Program-made: the position numbers and the translations under genes
The notes under the pieces: generated by a model
What the model was told of the DNA's origin: nothing
Seen by the model: the letters and a program-made list of their open reading frames with translations, nothing else
The model's database searches: none
In this document: positions 50,605-59,643 of the stretch, piece by piece
How positions within the stretch are numbered: the stretch's first letter is position 1
Layout: the number at the start of each line of letters is the position of its first letter
NCBI GenBank assembly: GCA_900770195.1
Contig: CAAGJI010000056.1
Coordinates: forward strand, 1-64,000
Length of the DNA stretch: 64,000 nucleotides
Reading direction: 5' to 3'
From: Oscillospiraceae bacterium
GTDB lineage: Bacteria; Bacillota; Clostridia; Oscillospirales; Ruminococcaceae

Positions 50605-50790
50605 AGGTGAATGTCAGGTTAAAAATTTTCACGCAAAAAAAAGAACGCTGTGTATTTTTAAAATGTTTTGTCGGCATATTTCTTAATATGATAAAAAAGC
50701 CTATCCTGCGACTTTTTCTTACAAAACTTTCTGTTGATGTCTGTTTTTAACTGTGTTAATATATATATGCAGAACAAAGGAGGCAGAACT

Positions 50791-51555
50791 ATGGAAAGTA
50801 AAATAAAAGTTCTAATAGGCGATGACTCTGTAGAATATGGCATTGCCTGTGCAAGCAGTCTGAGAAATCTCGGGCTTTACGTTATCACAAGAAAAAAAGA
50901 CGGCAAAACAATCTATGATTCAATCTGTACAGATGCACCGGATGTTGTAATCACAGATGCAATTCTTCCGTCAATGGATGCAATCGAACTGATGAAAAAA
51001 GTAAAAGAAAATTCAGCCAGACAGCCTGCATTCATAATCACATCAGCATACGATAATCCATTCATAGAAAGACAAGTAATGGAAAACGGTGCAGCTTATT
51101 TTATGCTTAAACCATTTGATATTGATATGCTTGGTTCAAGAATACTGCTTCTCACAAAAGGAGACAGAGAAAGCAGCATAACACCCGACAACAACCTTGA
51201 AATAACCGTTACAGACGTTATACACCAGCTTGGTGTCCCTGCTCACATAAAAGGTTATCATTACCTCAGAACAGCTATTTTGGCATCAATCGAAAATACG
51301 GAACTTCTTGAAAGCGTGACGAAACTCCTTTATCCTTATGTTGCAAAAGAGTTTTCAACAACGTCATCAAGAGTTGAAAGAGCAATAAGACACGCAATTG
51401 AAATTGCATGGGACAGAGGCAACCTCGATACCCTTAATTCATTTTTTGGCTATACGGTTAATACCTGCAAAGGAAAGCCTACAAATTCGGAATTTATCGC
51501 ACTTATAACAGATAAACTCCGTTTGCAGCATAAAAATTCAATCAGAAGAGCGTAA
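50791..51555 (+). CDS. spo0A: Sporulation master regulator Spo0A
   Basis: Response regulator of 254 residues that starts sporulation. The receiver domain has the acidic pair Asp11-Asp12, phospho-acceptor Asp56 (VVITDAILP), and the LKPFD lysine. The C-terminal DNA-binding domain is strongly conserved: GVPAHIKGYHYLRTAI, TTSSRVERAIRHAIEIAWDRG. The ATG at 50791 follows AAAGGAGG. A weak promoter TTGATG (50735) 17 bases TAAATA is possible. It is transcribed away from spoIVB, an unusual arrangement. Confidence 0.97.
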   Translation: MESKIKVLIGDDSVEYGIACASSLRNLGLYVITRKKDGKTIYDSICTDAPDVVITDAILPSMDAIELMKKVKENSARQPAFIITSAYDNPFIERQVMENGAAYFMLKPFDIDMLGSRILLLTKGDRESSITPDNNLEITVTDVIHQLGVPAHIKGYHYLRTAILASIENTELLESVTKLLYPYVAKEFSTTSSRVERAIRHAIEIAWDRGNLDTLNSFFGYTVNTCKGKPTNSEFIALITDKLRLQHKNSIRRA

Positions 51556-51565
51556 ATATTAAAAT

Positions 51566-51608
51566 TCGTCAGCAAAACTGACACCGTAATTCCTCATTTC
51601 TGAAATTG
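51566..51608. repeat. Mosaic intergenic repeat, partial copy
   Basis: CGTCAGCAAAACTGACACCGTAATTCCTCATTTC-type modules after spo0A (cited by parts: GTCAGCAAAACTGAC palindrome, then ACACCGTAATTCCTCATT). The right half matches the ends of the 21-kb and 25-kb copies. Confidence 0.55.
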
Positions 51609-51618
51609 CATAAATCAC

Positions 51619-51647
51619 TTGAAATTTTATTTCATATATGATAAAAT
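51619..51647 (+). promoter_or_regulatory. Probable promoter of the flavin-reductase-like gene
   Basis: TTGAAA (51619-51624), 17 bases, TAAAAT (51642-51647), about 50 bases before the start codon. Confidence 0.5.
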
Positions 51648-51698
51648 AGTATTGGTAAGATGATTACCTCCAACAATTAATTGAAAGGAAAGATTTTT

Positions 51699-52205
51699 AT
51701 GCAGTTTAAAAAAGTTGATATTAAGGAACTTAAATTTAATCCGTTTTCTCTTATAGGCGATGAATGGGCATTACTTACAAGCGGTCCTGTTGAAAAATAC
51801 AACACTATGACAGTTTCATGGGGTCATATGGGCGTTATGTGGGGTTCACCTTCCGTATGCTGTTTTGTTCGCACAAACAGACACACATTGCCTTTTATGG
51901 AAGAAAATGATACATTTACACTTTGTTTCTTTGATGAAAAATATAAACCTGCACTCACCTTCTGTGGAACAAAATCAGGACGTGACTACGATAAAGCCAA
52001 AGAAACAGGTCTTACTCCGATAAATATAGACGGTGTAACAGCATTTGAAGAAGCTAAACTTGTTTTAGTATGCAAAAAACAGTATTCAGCTATGCTTGAT
52101 GAAAATGCTTTCTGTGATGCTGAAGCAAAATCTAAATGGTACAGCGACACAAACCCTATGCACAAACAGTTTATTGGAGCAATTACAGCAGTTTACACAA
52201 AATAA
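51699..52205 (+). CDS. Flavin reductase-like protein (FMN-binding split barrel)
   Basis: Protein of 168 residues fitting the flavin-reductase-like split-barrel family. Seen features: NPFSLIGDEWALLTSG, MTVSWGHMGVMWGSPSV for FMN contacts, RTNRHTLPFMEEN and SGRDYDKAKETGL, all typical of small clostridial NADH:FMN-type oxidoreductase-like proteins. AAAGGA lies 9 bases before the ATG at 51699. It has its own promoter and terminator. The electron donor and substrate are unknown. Confidence 0.82.
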   Translation: MQFKKVDIKELKFNPFSLIGDEWALLTSGPVEKYNTMTVSWGHMGVMWGSPSVCCFVRTNRHTLPFMEENDTFTLCFFDEKYKPALTFCGTKSGRDYDKAKETGLTPINIDGVTAFEEAKLVLVCKKQYSAMLDENAFCDAEAKSKWYSDTNPMHKQFIGAITAVYTK

Positions 52206-52222
52206 AATATCTGAAAATAACT

Positions 52223-52252
52223 CCCTCTTCCATTTGGAAGAGGGCTTTTTTA
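52223..52252 (+). terminator. Terminator after flavin-reductase-like gene
   Basis: A 10-bp stem (52223-52232 with 52235-52244), 2-base loop, then a T-run. Confidence 0.88.
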
Positions 52253-52335
52253 TAAAAAATAATCCCGAATTTCAGCATTTATTTAATAAAAATTTGTATG
52301 TTATGACGATTTGATTTTTGGGATTTATGTTTTAT

Positions 52336-52364
52336 TTGACAATTTCAATCCGTTGTGATATAAT
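52336..52364 (+). promoter_or_regulatory. Sigma-A promoter of the small Cys-rich gene
   Basis: TTGACA (52336-52341), 17 bases, TATAAT (52359-52364), with extended -10 TGA. It is a near-perfect promoter placed 37 bases before a 59-codon gene. Confidence 0.82.
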
Positions 52365-52400
52365 GTAGCTTGAATATCATCAAAGGAGGCGTTTCAGCTT

Positions 52401-52580
52401 ATGAGTGGCGGTTCAATATGTGAAGAATGCTGCTTTTATTCATATGATGAAGATTATGAATGTTATGTATGCGATATTGACCTTGACGAAGATGAATATT
52501 GCCGCTTTGTTGAGGGAAAATATAAAGAATGCCCTTATTTCCGTTCAGGTGACGAATATAAGATAGCAAGAAAACAATAA
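52401..52580 (+). CDS. Small Cys-rich acidic protein (DUF6472-like)
   Basis: A 59-residue protein, easily missed because of its size. AAAGGAGG (52382-52389) and a consensus promoter support it. It contains seven Cys arranged CEECC, ECYVC, YC and CPYF, with many Asp/Glu and Tyr, which suggests a small metal-binding knuckle. It resembles the uncharacterised clostridial DUF6472 group. It lies 26 bases ahead of the lipoprotein gene and is probably co-transcribed with it. Function unknown. Confidence 0.8.
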   Translation: MSGGSICEECCFYSYDEDYECYVCDIDLDEDEYCRFVEGKYKECPYFRSGDEYKIARKQ

Positions 52581-52606
52581 GAAAGTTAAAGCAGAGGAGA
52601 TATAAT

Positions 52607-53575
52607 ATGAAAAATAGAAAATTTATAGCAATTGCAATTGCCTGTGTCGCTTTTACATCTGTTATGGCAGGCTGCGACCAGATTTCAACAACAACTGAAG
52701 TAACAACAACAGCTCCGACAGAAACAGTTGATTCATCATCTGCTGAATCTGAAACATCAGGCGACAGCAATTCAGCCAAAGGCACATATGATTCACTTGA
52801 TGCAGTAAATGAAGCTTTGGGATATACAACTTATGCAATAGATTCAGATGCATATAAGCCTGTTTCATACAACATTGTTGACGGTGATGCTGCACAGATT
52901 ACTTATAATCACGATGGAAATAACGCTGTTCTTACTATATCAGACAGAGAATCAGACAATCTTTCAGGAATAACAGGCACAGAAAACGCTGAAAGCTACA
53001 AAATCTCAGACTACGACCTTGACATAGACATTCAGGAAAGCGACAATAAATATGTTGCTGAATGGTCTGCTGTTGACAAGGACGGAAATAAGAGATATTT
53101 TGCACTTTCAGAAGAAAATGTAGACCTTGCAGTTTTTGAAAATACACTTTCAGCATATGCAAAAACAGCACTTGCATCAGACCAGACAGCAAGCAACTCC
53201 GCTTCAGATTCTGAAACAGATGAAAATGGCGAAACAAATGCTGCCGATAAAACTGACTCATCTTCTGAATCAGAGGGTGAAGTTGTTGCAACATGCGATG
53301 ACAACACACAGACATATGAGTATGAAATAAAAGAAGACGGCACATATGAATTTACAGACCCTGTTTCAGATGCAGAAACATATTGGGATATATATGTTCT
53401 TGATGAACAGTGGGAAGATGGAACACGTTATTTAAAACAGTCAAACGACTCAAAGGGTAAAACCCCTGTCACTCTCGATCTGAAAAAAGGTCAGTGGGTT
53501 TACTGTTTCTGTTCAAAAGACGGTTTCACTTCAGGTGAAAAAATCGACTGCAAACTTACAATAACAAAGAAGTAA
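52607..53575 (+). CDS. Putative lipoprotein, unknown function
   Basis: Secreted lipoprotein of 322 residues: signal peptide with lipobox MAGC (Cys23), then a Thr/Ser-rich linker, a globular part (about 60-185, DAVNEALGYTTY, DGDAAQITYNHDGNNAVLTI), a low-complexity Ser/Asp/Glu stretch (about 190-225) and a beta-rich C-terminal part (DGTYEFTDPVSDAETYWDIYV). I do not recognise a named family. GAGGAG precedes the ATG. It is paired with the small Cys-rich gene upstream and ends with a terminator. Confidence 0.7.
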   Translation: MKNRKFIAIAIACVAFTSVMAGCDQISTTTEVTTTAPTETVDSSSAESETSGDSNSAKGTYDSLDAVNEALGYTTYAIDSDAYKPVSYNIVDGDAAQITYNHDGNNAVLTISDRESDNLSGITGTENAESYKISDYDLDIDIQESDNKYVAEWSAVDKDGNKRYFALSEENVDLAVFENTLSAYAKTALASDQTASNSASDSETDENGETNAADKTDSSSESEGEVVATCDDNTQTYEYEIKEDGTYEFTDPVSDAETYWDIYVLDEQWEDGTRYLKQSNDSKGKTPVTLDLKKGQWVYCFCSKDGFTSGEKIDCKLTITKK

Positions 53576-53588
53576 TAAATCATAATGC

Positions 53589-53618
53589 AAAAAAGTTCCC
53601 TTAAATGGGAACTTTTTT
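53589..53618. terminator. Terminator between lipoprotein and TPM genes
   Basis: A 12-bp stem (53589-53600 with 53607-53618), loop TTAAAT, with A and T runs on either side; bidirectional. Confidence 0.88.
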
Positions 53619-53632
53619 GTTTATCAGGTGTT

Positions 53633-54574
53633 TTATCGACTGCATCCGCCGCCGCTTCCACCGCCGCTGTGACTTCCGCCGCCACCACCGCCGCCGCTTC
53701 CGCCTGAACTGCGTTCGATTTTGGTTTTGGTTGTATATTTTCTTATGAACATATCCTGCTGATTCATAATTTTTATATTATCCTTTGGAGCATATATTGA
53801 CGCTGAAGGTGTTGATTTGAATTTGTAATGTTCAACAACAATTGCATAAGCAACTCCGCCTACGATTATTGCAGCAACAACCGCAATAAGAAGAGTTATA
53901 AGTACATATTTTACGTTAAGCGGTTTATTTGTTGAAACGTCTATATCTGAATCATCCTGTGAATTTACAACTGCTTTATGGTAAGTGCCATCTACTTTAT
54001 CGTAATACCACGCACCTTTTACCATTCCCTTATTTTTATAGAAAATAAGATTATTACAAAAATTTGTTATCGCACCATTAAGGTCTTCATCGCCTTTTGT
54101 AAGGTATTTTATATTATCGTGTGTTATAAAATCGATACGGCAGTCGTAACCCTTTGCATCATCTGCACCATTGTCTTTATCTGTATAGTAAAGCTGTGCA
54201 TCACCCAAAACATACATATAATCATATGCTTCGCTGTTTCCTTCGCAATCTATATAATAGAAAACGCTGTCCGCCTGATAGCCGAACGTATCTATTGTTG
54301 TATCTTTTACAAAAGTTTCTGTTTCAGAATTGCTTCTTGTTTCACCGCCTATGTAAACAGCAATATTAAATCCTATTAATTCTGCTGTTTCACTTATAAG
54401 TTCATCAAGATTATTGTATTCATCAGATGAAAGTTTCTCTGATTCATCATATAACATATAATACGGTCCGTCATCTGATTCTTCTGCACTTGCAGATATT
54501 TCAAACGGAACAAAAGCAAGTGAAGAAAATGCCACTACTGACGCAAACAGTCCGCATAAAAATTTTTTTACCAT
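53633..54574 (-). CDS. TPM-domain membrane protein (YdjH/YgcG-like)
   Basis: Membrane protein of 313 residues: signal peptide (1-30), an outer TPM domain (about 35-165) with LSSDEYNNLDELISETAELIGFNIAVYIGG (motif region), one membrane helix (about 221-247) and a Gly/Ser tail ending GGGCSR. This matches YgcG/YdjH-type TPM proteins. The ATG at 54574 follows GGAGG and overlaps the end of the upstream zinc-ribbon gene by 7 bases. In Bacillus, ydjG-ydjH-ydjI accompany pspA in envelope stress. The exact role here is inferred. Confidence 0.8.
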   Translation of the reverse strand: MVKKFLCGLFASVVAFSSLAFVPFEISASAEESDDGPYYMLYDESEKLSSDEYNNLDELISETAELIGFNIAVYIGGETRSNSETETFVKDTTIDTFGYQADSVFYYIDCEGNSEAYDYMYVLGDAQLYYTDKDNGADDAKGYDCRIDFITHDNIKYLTKGDEDLNGAITNFCNNLIFYKNKGMVKGAWYYDKVDGTYHKAVVNSQDDSDIDVSTNKPLNVKYVLITLLIAVVAAIIVGGVAYAIVVEHYKFKSTPSASIYAPKDNIKIMNQQDMFIRKYTTKTKIERSSGGSGGGGGGGSHSGGGSGGGCSR

Positions 54575-55617
54575 ATGATATATCCTCCTATAAGAATTAA
54601 TATCATAACAATAATGCCTATTATTCCACATAATGTTAAAAGTTTCGGCTTTGAAAGAGGAAGTCGGCCTGCAATTTTTCCTGACTGTCCGTTTATTGCA
54701 TATTCAAGTGTTTCTCCTTTATATTTATATGTCATAAACCACACAGGAAGCATCATATAATTCCAGTTTACTTCTTTTATGTTCGTATTGTATTTAGGCA
54801 TTGCCATTGAATCATAAAACATAGTGTTATTCAAAACAACTTTGTTGTTGCTTTCTATTCTTTCTTTTATGTTAGGAAAAACCTGTGTTTTGTCAACATC
54901 ATATTTGTCAGCTAAGAATCCGCTGAGATATGCCATTGAAAAATCTTTTGTTTTTGAATAATCAAAAGGTTCAATTGCTTCCATAAGTTCATCTTCAATT
55001 TTCTTTGAACCATCAGCCGGAATACCGCTGTATTTTACTTCAGCATCACGCACAACATTAAATTCAGACGTTTCTGTATATCTGTAATCACCTGATGTCC
55101 ATGTTCTTATTTTTTTTCCTATTCCGTCAAAATGTGCAATTGTATTTGAATCTGCAATCCAAAAAGGAACATAAAGTCCCGTTATTTTTTCAACCTGTTT
55201 ATCTGAAACAAAAGAATTTGGAACAAACCATTTCTTTTTTGCCCATTTATTAAATATTTCATTCGCCTTATCTTTGCCAAATTCAAAAGGCAGCACTTTT
55301 GCAGGTCTGTATTCACCGCTTACACTTCCCTTTAATATGACAGGGTTATGGCAGTAATAGCAGAATGTTGCCGCAGTATTTGCATCAGCGATTATTTCAG
55401 CTCCGCAGCTTGGGCAGGAATAAAGATTCGTACCGTTTTCAAATTCGGCTTTTTCAGCTTCCTGTTTTTCATCTTTTTCGTCTTTTTTATCGAATTTTTT
55501 TAAATCTTCTTCTGTAAATTCACTTAAACAGTATTCGCAGGCAAAAAGATGCTTATCAGCCGAATATTTAAGTTCTGCCGCACAATACGGGCATTTATAC
55601 TGTTTCACATCATCCAT
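54568..55617 (-). CDS. Zinc-ribbon membrane protein (YdjG/TFIIB-ribbon-like)
   Basis: Protein of 349 residues. Two N-terminal zinc ribbons (Cys9, 12, 27, 30; and CPSC/CYYC near 70-90) resemble the TFIIB-type ribbon. A long globular part has FNKWAKKKWFVPNSF, GLYVPFWIADSN and LPVWFMTYKYKGETLEYAINGQSGKI (motif), and the last 20 residues form one membrane helix. Matches the YdjG-type family. The ATG at 55617 follows AAGGAG. It is the middle gene of the SPFH/ZnR/TPM operon. Confidence 0.8.
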   Translation of the reverse strand: MDDVKQYKCPYCAAELKYSADKHLFACEYCLSEFTEEDLKKFDKKDEKDEKQEAEKAEFENGTNLYSCPSCGAEIIADANTAATFCYYCHNPVILKGSVSGEYRPAKVLPFEFGKDKANEIFNKWAKKKWFVPNSFVSDKQVEKITGLYVPFWIADSNTIAHFDGIGKKIRTWTSGDYRYTETSEFNVVRDAEVKYSGIPADGSKKIEDELMEAIEPFDYSKTKDFSMAYLSGFLADKYDVDKTQVFPNIKERIESNNKVVLNNTMFYDSMAMPKYNTNIKEVNWNYMMLPVWFMTYKYKGETLEYAINGQSGKIAGRLPLSKPKLLTLCGIIGIIVMILILIGGYIIW

Positions 55618-55687
55618 ATGTAAAAATTCTCCTTGTAAAATACAGTGGTCAGTCAAAATCTGACCACTGAATACTAATCACTTATTA

Positions 55688-56959
55688 TCAGCTTCTTGGT
55701 TTTCCGCAGTTTGCACAGAATTTTCCCTTGTTTACACTTCCGCATGAACAGGTCCATTCATCTGAAACAGGTTTTGGTTTTCCGCATTCCGCACAGAAAT
55801 TGCCATTGTTTACGCTTCCACATGAACAAGTCCATGTATTTGCAACCGGCTTAGGCTTTCCGCAATTCGCACAGAATTTGCCTGTATTTTCGTTTCCGCA
55901 TTCACATTTCCATGTGTTTGCCGCAGTTGCCTGCTGAGCTGCTGCCGCTTGCTGTGCTGCCTGCTGCTGCATTTGTGCTGCATTTGTTGCTGAAGCTGCC
56001 TGCATAAAGCCGCCCCCTGCCTGCATACCCATTCCAACGCCCATAAACCCTGACATTGAACCGTTTGCATTTGAACCGGCTGCTTTCATTCCTTCTGCTA
56101 TATTTCCCTGAACATATCCTTCTCTTATTGTAGGGTCTGAAAGCATTGCACCTCTGTTTCTCATATTTATAAGTTCTTTGCTTTCATCATCATAGCTTAT
56201 AGAACTTATACCGACTGATGCAATTTCAAGACCTCTTGCATTGTTCCAGTCCTCATCAAGAATTGTGCTTAAATATTTGGCAAGTTCCATTCCTTTTGAA
56301 GGAAGGCTTGAAATTCTCACACCATCAACTGACATCTGACCAATTGCAGCCTGAAGTGCAGTTAAAAATTCAGAATTAAACTGTTCATTTATATCTTCCA
56401 TCTGAACTCTTTGGGCATTTCTTGGAATTGCTTCCATAAAAAATTTAAGCGGATCTGTTATTTTTATTGAATACTGACCGTGACAGCGAAGGAAAAGTTC
56501 TGAATTATAGAAATTATCAAAATACTGAAGTGCATTTCTTGTGCCGAACTTTATTCCCTTTATTTCCTGAAGATTAACAAAGTAAACTTCCTGACTTGAT
56601 GATGGCTGACCGCCGAATTTAAATCTGTTGAAAGTATCTTTTATGCTGTCTTTAAGCTGTCCGTTAAAAAGACTTGGTGCAGATGAAAGATAAACTTCAT
56701 ATCTGCCCTGTTCAGCGGTATAATCCATAATTTTTCCGCTGTCCATTAAGATCATCATCTGATTTGGTCCCACTTCTATTTTTGAACCGTTTGAAATGAT
56801 ATTTTTTGTACCTCTTTTATTGCTGCTTCTTTTGTCAGAAACCTGAACACCTTTAGCAACGACTGTGTGGTCGTCCATATTATCCGCTTTTATATACTCA
56901 AGCCATGAATCAGCAAGAGAACCACCGACTGAACCTACTGCTGCTTTTATAAGTCCCAT
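55688..56959 (-). CDS. SPFH-domain protein with C-terminal zinc ribbons (YdjI-like)
   Basis: Protein of 423 residues. Residues 30-290 form an SPFH/stomatin-like domain of the virion-core-protein/YdjI type (GPNQMMILMDSGKI, YEVYLSSAPSLFNGQ, YFVNLQEIKGIKFGT, RCHGQYSIKITDPLKFF). A Gly/Met/Gln/Ala-rich stretch (about 300-345) leads to three tandem zinc ribbons with CECGNENTGKFCANCGKPKP as the unit. No membrane helix. It is first in the three-gene operon with ydjG- and ydjH-like genes. No pspA-like gene is adjacent, unlike Bacillus. Confidence 0.88.
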   Translation of the reverse strand: MGLIKAAVGSVGGSLADSWLEYIKADNMDDHTVVAKGVQVSDKRSSNKRGTKNIISNGSKIEVGPNQMMILMDSGKIMDYTAEQGRYEVYLSSAPSLFNGQLKDSIKDTFNRFKFGGQPSSSQEVYFVNLQEIKGIKFGTRNALQYFDNFYNSELFLRCHGQYSIKITDPLKFFMEAIPRNAQRVQMEDINEQFNSEFLTALQAAIGQMSVDGVRISSLPSKGMELAKYLSTILDEDWNNARGLEIASVGISSISYDDESKELINMRNRGAMLSDPTIREGYVQGNIAEGMKAAGSNANGSMSGFMGVGMGMQAGGGFMQAASATNAAQMQQQAAQQAAAAQQATAANTWKCECGNENTGKFCANCGKPKPVANTWTCSCGSVNNGNFCAECGKPKPVSDEWTCSCGSVNKGKFCANCGKPRS

Positions 56960-57199
56960 TATTAAATACCTCTCGTTTTATATTTTTATTATTAATAGTA
57001 TGTGTATGCAGCGTTGGAAATACTGCTGCACTTCAATTATAACAAAATTATTTATAAAAGTCAATATTTTTTGCATAAATATAATTTTTTGAGAAATAGT
57101 ATTAAAAATCAAAAGCATTCTATACTATTTTCAAATTTCATTTTATTATCACAAAAAAATCTATCATCAAACTTGATTAAATTTTCTTATAATGATATA

Positions 57200-57234
57200 A
57201 TAAGGAGTAAGGAATTAGGAATTCCTAATAAAAA
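57200..57234. repeat. Short intergenic repeat fragment upstream of PP2C gene
   Basis: Contains AAGGAGTAAGGAATTAGGAATTCCTAA, partly palindromic, and shares the aggaatt/attcct words with the other mosaic repeats. Confidence 0.45.
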
Positions 57235-57253
57235 AAAGAAAGGTATTGTAAGT

Positions 57254-57985
57254 ATGTTTGATTATTCAGTAAGTACAGATAAAGGTGGAAGAAAAGTAAA
57301 TGAAGATTCTGCCGCTGCTGTTCAGAGAAAAGACGGACTTTATCTTTTTGTTGCAGCAGACGGACTCGGTGGTCACGGAAAAGGCGATATTGCCTCTTCT
57401 TTTGTAACAGACAGCATTTGCAAAAGTTTTCTTGAAACAAAAAATATTGATGAAAATTTTATTGAAAATGCAATTGAAAAAGCACAAAGAGGTCTTGTTG
57501 AAAAGAAAAAAAAGATGAAAAATAATATGTCTATGCTGACAACTGCTGCTGTTCTTGTTGCAGATGACACACATTTTCAGTTTGGCTACATAGGCGATTC
57601 AAGAGTATATTATTTCAGACAGGGTAAAGCCTTTATTCGTTCAAAAGACCATTCTGTTCCGCAGCTTTTAGTTGAAAGCGGTGAAATTACAGAAGAAGAA
57701 ATAAGAAATCATCCTGACAGAAATAAAATTCTTAAAGTTTTGGGAATTGAAGGAAACAGTTTCGACTATACAATTTCAGATGTTATGGAATATAAAAAAG
57801 GTGACGCTTTTCTTTTGTGTACAGACGGTTTCTGGGAAAATGTAGTGGAAAATCAGATGGAATATTCTCTGAATACCTTTGAAAGTGCAGGGGATTGGCA
57901 AAAAAATATGTGCAAAACTGTTTCAGAAAAAAAGAATGATAAAAATCTCGACAACTATACTTCAATCGCCATAAAAACAGTTTAA
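57254..57985 (+). CDS. PP2C-type protein serine/threonine phosphatase
   Basis: Cytoplasmic metal-dependent phosphatase of 243 residues. Catalytic Asp residues are seen in KVNEDS (Asp18), AADGLGGHG (Asp36), YIGDSRVYYF and CTDGFWE. This is the short form with no sensor domain (like PrpC). I chose the ATG at 57254 because the family begins at that point; the 84 codons upstream are AT-rich repeat sequence. It is divergent from the SPFH operon; no serine/threonine kinase gene is adjacent. Substrate unknown. Confidence 0.9.
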   Translation: MFDYSVSTDKGGRKVNEDSAAAVQRKDGLYLFVAADGLGGHGKGDIASSFVTDSICKSFLETKNIDENFIENAIEKAQRGLVEKKKKMKNNMSMLTTAAVLVADDTHFQFGYIGDSRVYYFRQGKAFIRSKDHSVPQLLVESGEITEEEIRNHPDRNKILKVLGIEGNSFDYTISDVMEYKKGDAFLLCTDGFWENVVENQMEYSLNTFESAGDWQKNMCKTVSEKKNDKNLDNYTSIAIKTV

Positions 57986-58103
57986 AGCCGTTTGTATAAA
58001 CAAAATATTTATAAAAAATATTAAAAAAATACAAATTCACATATAATCAAACGATATATTCAGTTTTTTTACTGAAAAAATTGTACAACTTTTTCAAAAA
58101 CTC

Positions 58104-58132
58104 TTGACTTATGCTTCAATGTGTTATATAAT
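58104..58132 (+). promoter_or_regulatory. Sigma-A promoter of secDF
   Basis: TTGACT (58104-58109), 17 bases, TATAAT (58127-58132), about 65 bases before the secD start. Confidence 0.75.
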
Positions 58133-58197
58133 TATAAGGTATTGTCGAACGTCACAGTAATCGGCATAAAGACAAAGTAAACTTAGGAGGCATAACT

Positions 58198-59643
58198 GTG
58201 AAAAAAGGAAAAAAAGTAGTTTTCTTCATAGTGGCGATCTTCATTATCCTTTTTGCCGTTTCAACAGTTTCAGGTGTTTCTTATCAGTATGCAGATAAGA
58301 AATCAACTATCGTCAACGGTGTTGGTGATATTCGTCTTGGTATTGATATACAAGGCGGTGTTGATGTTACTTTTGAACCGGAAAATGGTCAGGACGCAAC
58401 AGAAGAACAGATGGACGCTGCACTTGAAGTCATTAAACTCAGACTTTCAAGTTTAAACATCAGCGACAGTGAAACTTATATGGATTACAAAAGTAACCGT
58501 ATAATCGTACGTTTCCCATGGCAGGCAGGAGAATCTGATTTTGACCCTGAATCTGCTGTTAAGGAACTTGGTGATATGGCTGAACTTTCATTCCATTATG
58601 GTTCAGAATCAACAACAGATGAAAATGGAAACGCCGTTCCGTCAGGTGAAACAATCCTTACAGGTGCAAATGTTAAAAAGGCAACAACTGCAACTCAGCA
58701 GGACAGCTCAACAGGCGAACGTAAATGGGTCGTTTCTCTTGAATTTGACAGCACTGGTACAGAAGCATTCTCAAATGCAACTTCTCAGCTTTATTCATCA
58801 AAGGGTTCTATTTCAATCTGGATGGATAATGAAATGATTTCTTCACCAACTGTAAATTCAGTTATTTCAGATGGCAAATGTGTTATCGAAGGCAACTTTA
58901 CATATGATTCTGCAAAGAAACTTGCAGACCAGATAAATTCAGGTGCACTTCCATTCTCACTCGAAACAACAAGCTTTAAGACAATCTCACCTTCAATGGG
59001 TGCAAATGCACTTCAGGCAATGGTTATTGCAGGTATGATTGCATTTGTTCTTATTGCAATTTATATGGTTGTTCTTTATCGTTTACCTGGTTTTGTTTCA
59101 GTAATTGCACTTATTGGTCAGGTTGCAGGTACTCTTGCTTGTATTTCAGGCTGGTTCGGATTTATGTCAAGCAGCACTCTTACAATTCCTGGTATCGCAG
59201 GTATTATCCTTGCAATAGGTATGGGTGTCGATGCAAACATCATCACAAACGAACGCATCAGAGAAGAACTTACTGTAGGCAACAGCCTTGCACTTTCACT
59301 TAAAAAAGGTTATTCAAATGCCCTTTCAGCAATTATTGATGGTAACTTGACAACAATTCTTATTGCTATTATTCTTATGGGTACATTTGGTGTTCCTTCA
59401 AGCGTATTTGCAAAGCTTCTCCACTTCTTATTCTTCAGCCTCAGTTCAACAACAAACAGTGAAATTTATTCATTCGGCTACACTCTTATGGTTGGTGTTA
59501 TCCTTAACCTTATTATGGGTGTTGTTGCAACAAGACTTATGGTTATGTCACTTTCAAGCTTCAAGTGTTTCCAGAAACCTGCTTTGTATGCAAAAGTTAA
59601 GAAAAGCAAATCAATAAAGGAGAGTGAAGAAAATGCCAAGTAA
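58198..59643 (+). CDS. secD: Protein translocase subunit SecD
   Basis: Membrane subunit that uses the proton gradient to complete export through SecYEG. It has 481 residues with six membrane helices: one N-terminal and five in the C-terminal half. Family motifs: RLGIDIQGGVDVTFEP, LKLRLSSLNIS-type segment, GIAGIILAIGMGVDANIITNERIREE (region). The start is a GTG at 58198 with AGGAGG at 58185-58190. It overlaps secF by 11 bases. The periplasmic-side part is short, as in Gram-positives. Confidence 0.95.
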   Translation: MKKGKKVVFFIVAIFIILFAVSTVSGVSYQYADKKSTIVNGVGDIRLGIDIQGGVDVTFEPENGQDATEEQMDAALEVIKLRLSSLNISDSETYMDYKSNRIIVRFPWQAGESDFDPESAVKELGDMAELSFHYGSESTTDENGNAVPSGETILTGANVKKATTATQQDSSTGERKWVVSLEFDSTGTEAFSNATSQLYSSKGSISIWMDNEMISSPTVNSVISDGKCVIEGNFTYDSAKKLADQINSGALPFSLETTSFKTISPSMGANALQAMVIAGMIAFVLIAIYMVVLYRLPGFVSVIALIGQVAGTLACISGWFGFMSSSTLTIPGIAGIILAIGMGVDANIITNERIREELTVGNSLALSLKKGYSNALSAIIDGNLTTILIAIILMGTFGVPSSVFAKLLHFLFFSLSSTTNSEIYSFGYTLMVGVILNLIMGVVATRLMVMSLSSFKCFQKPALYAKVKKSKSIKESEENAK

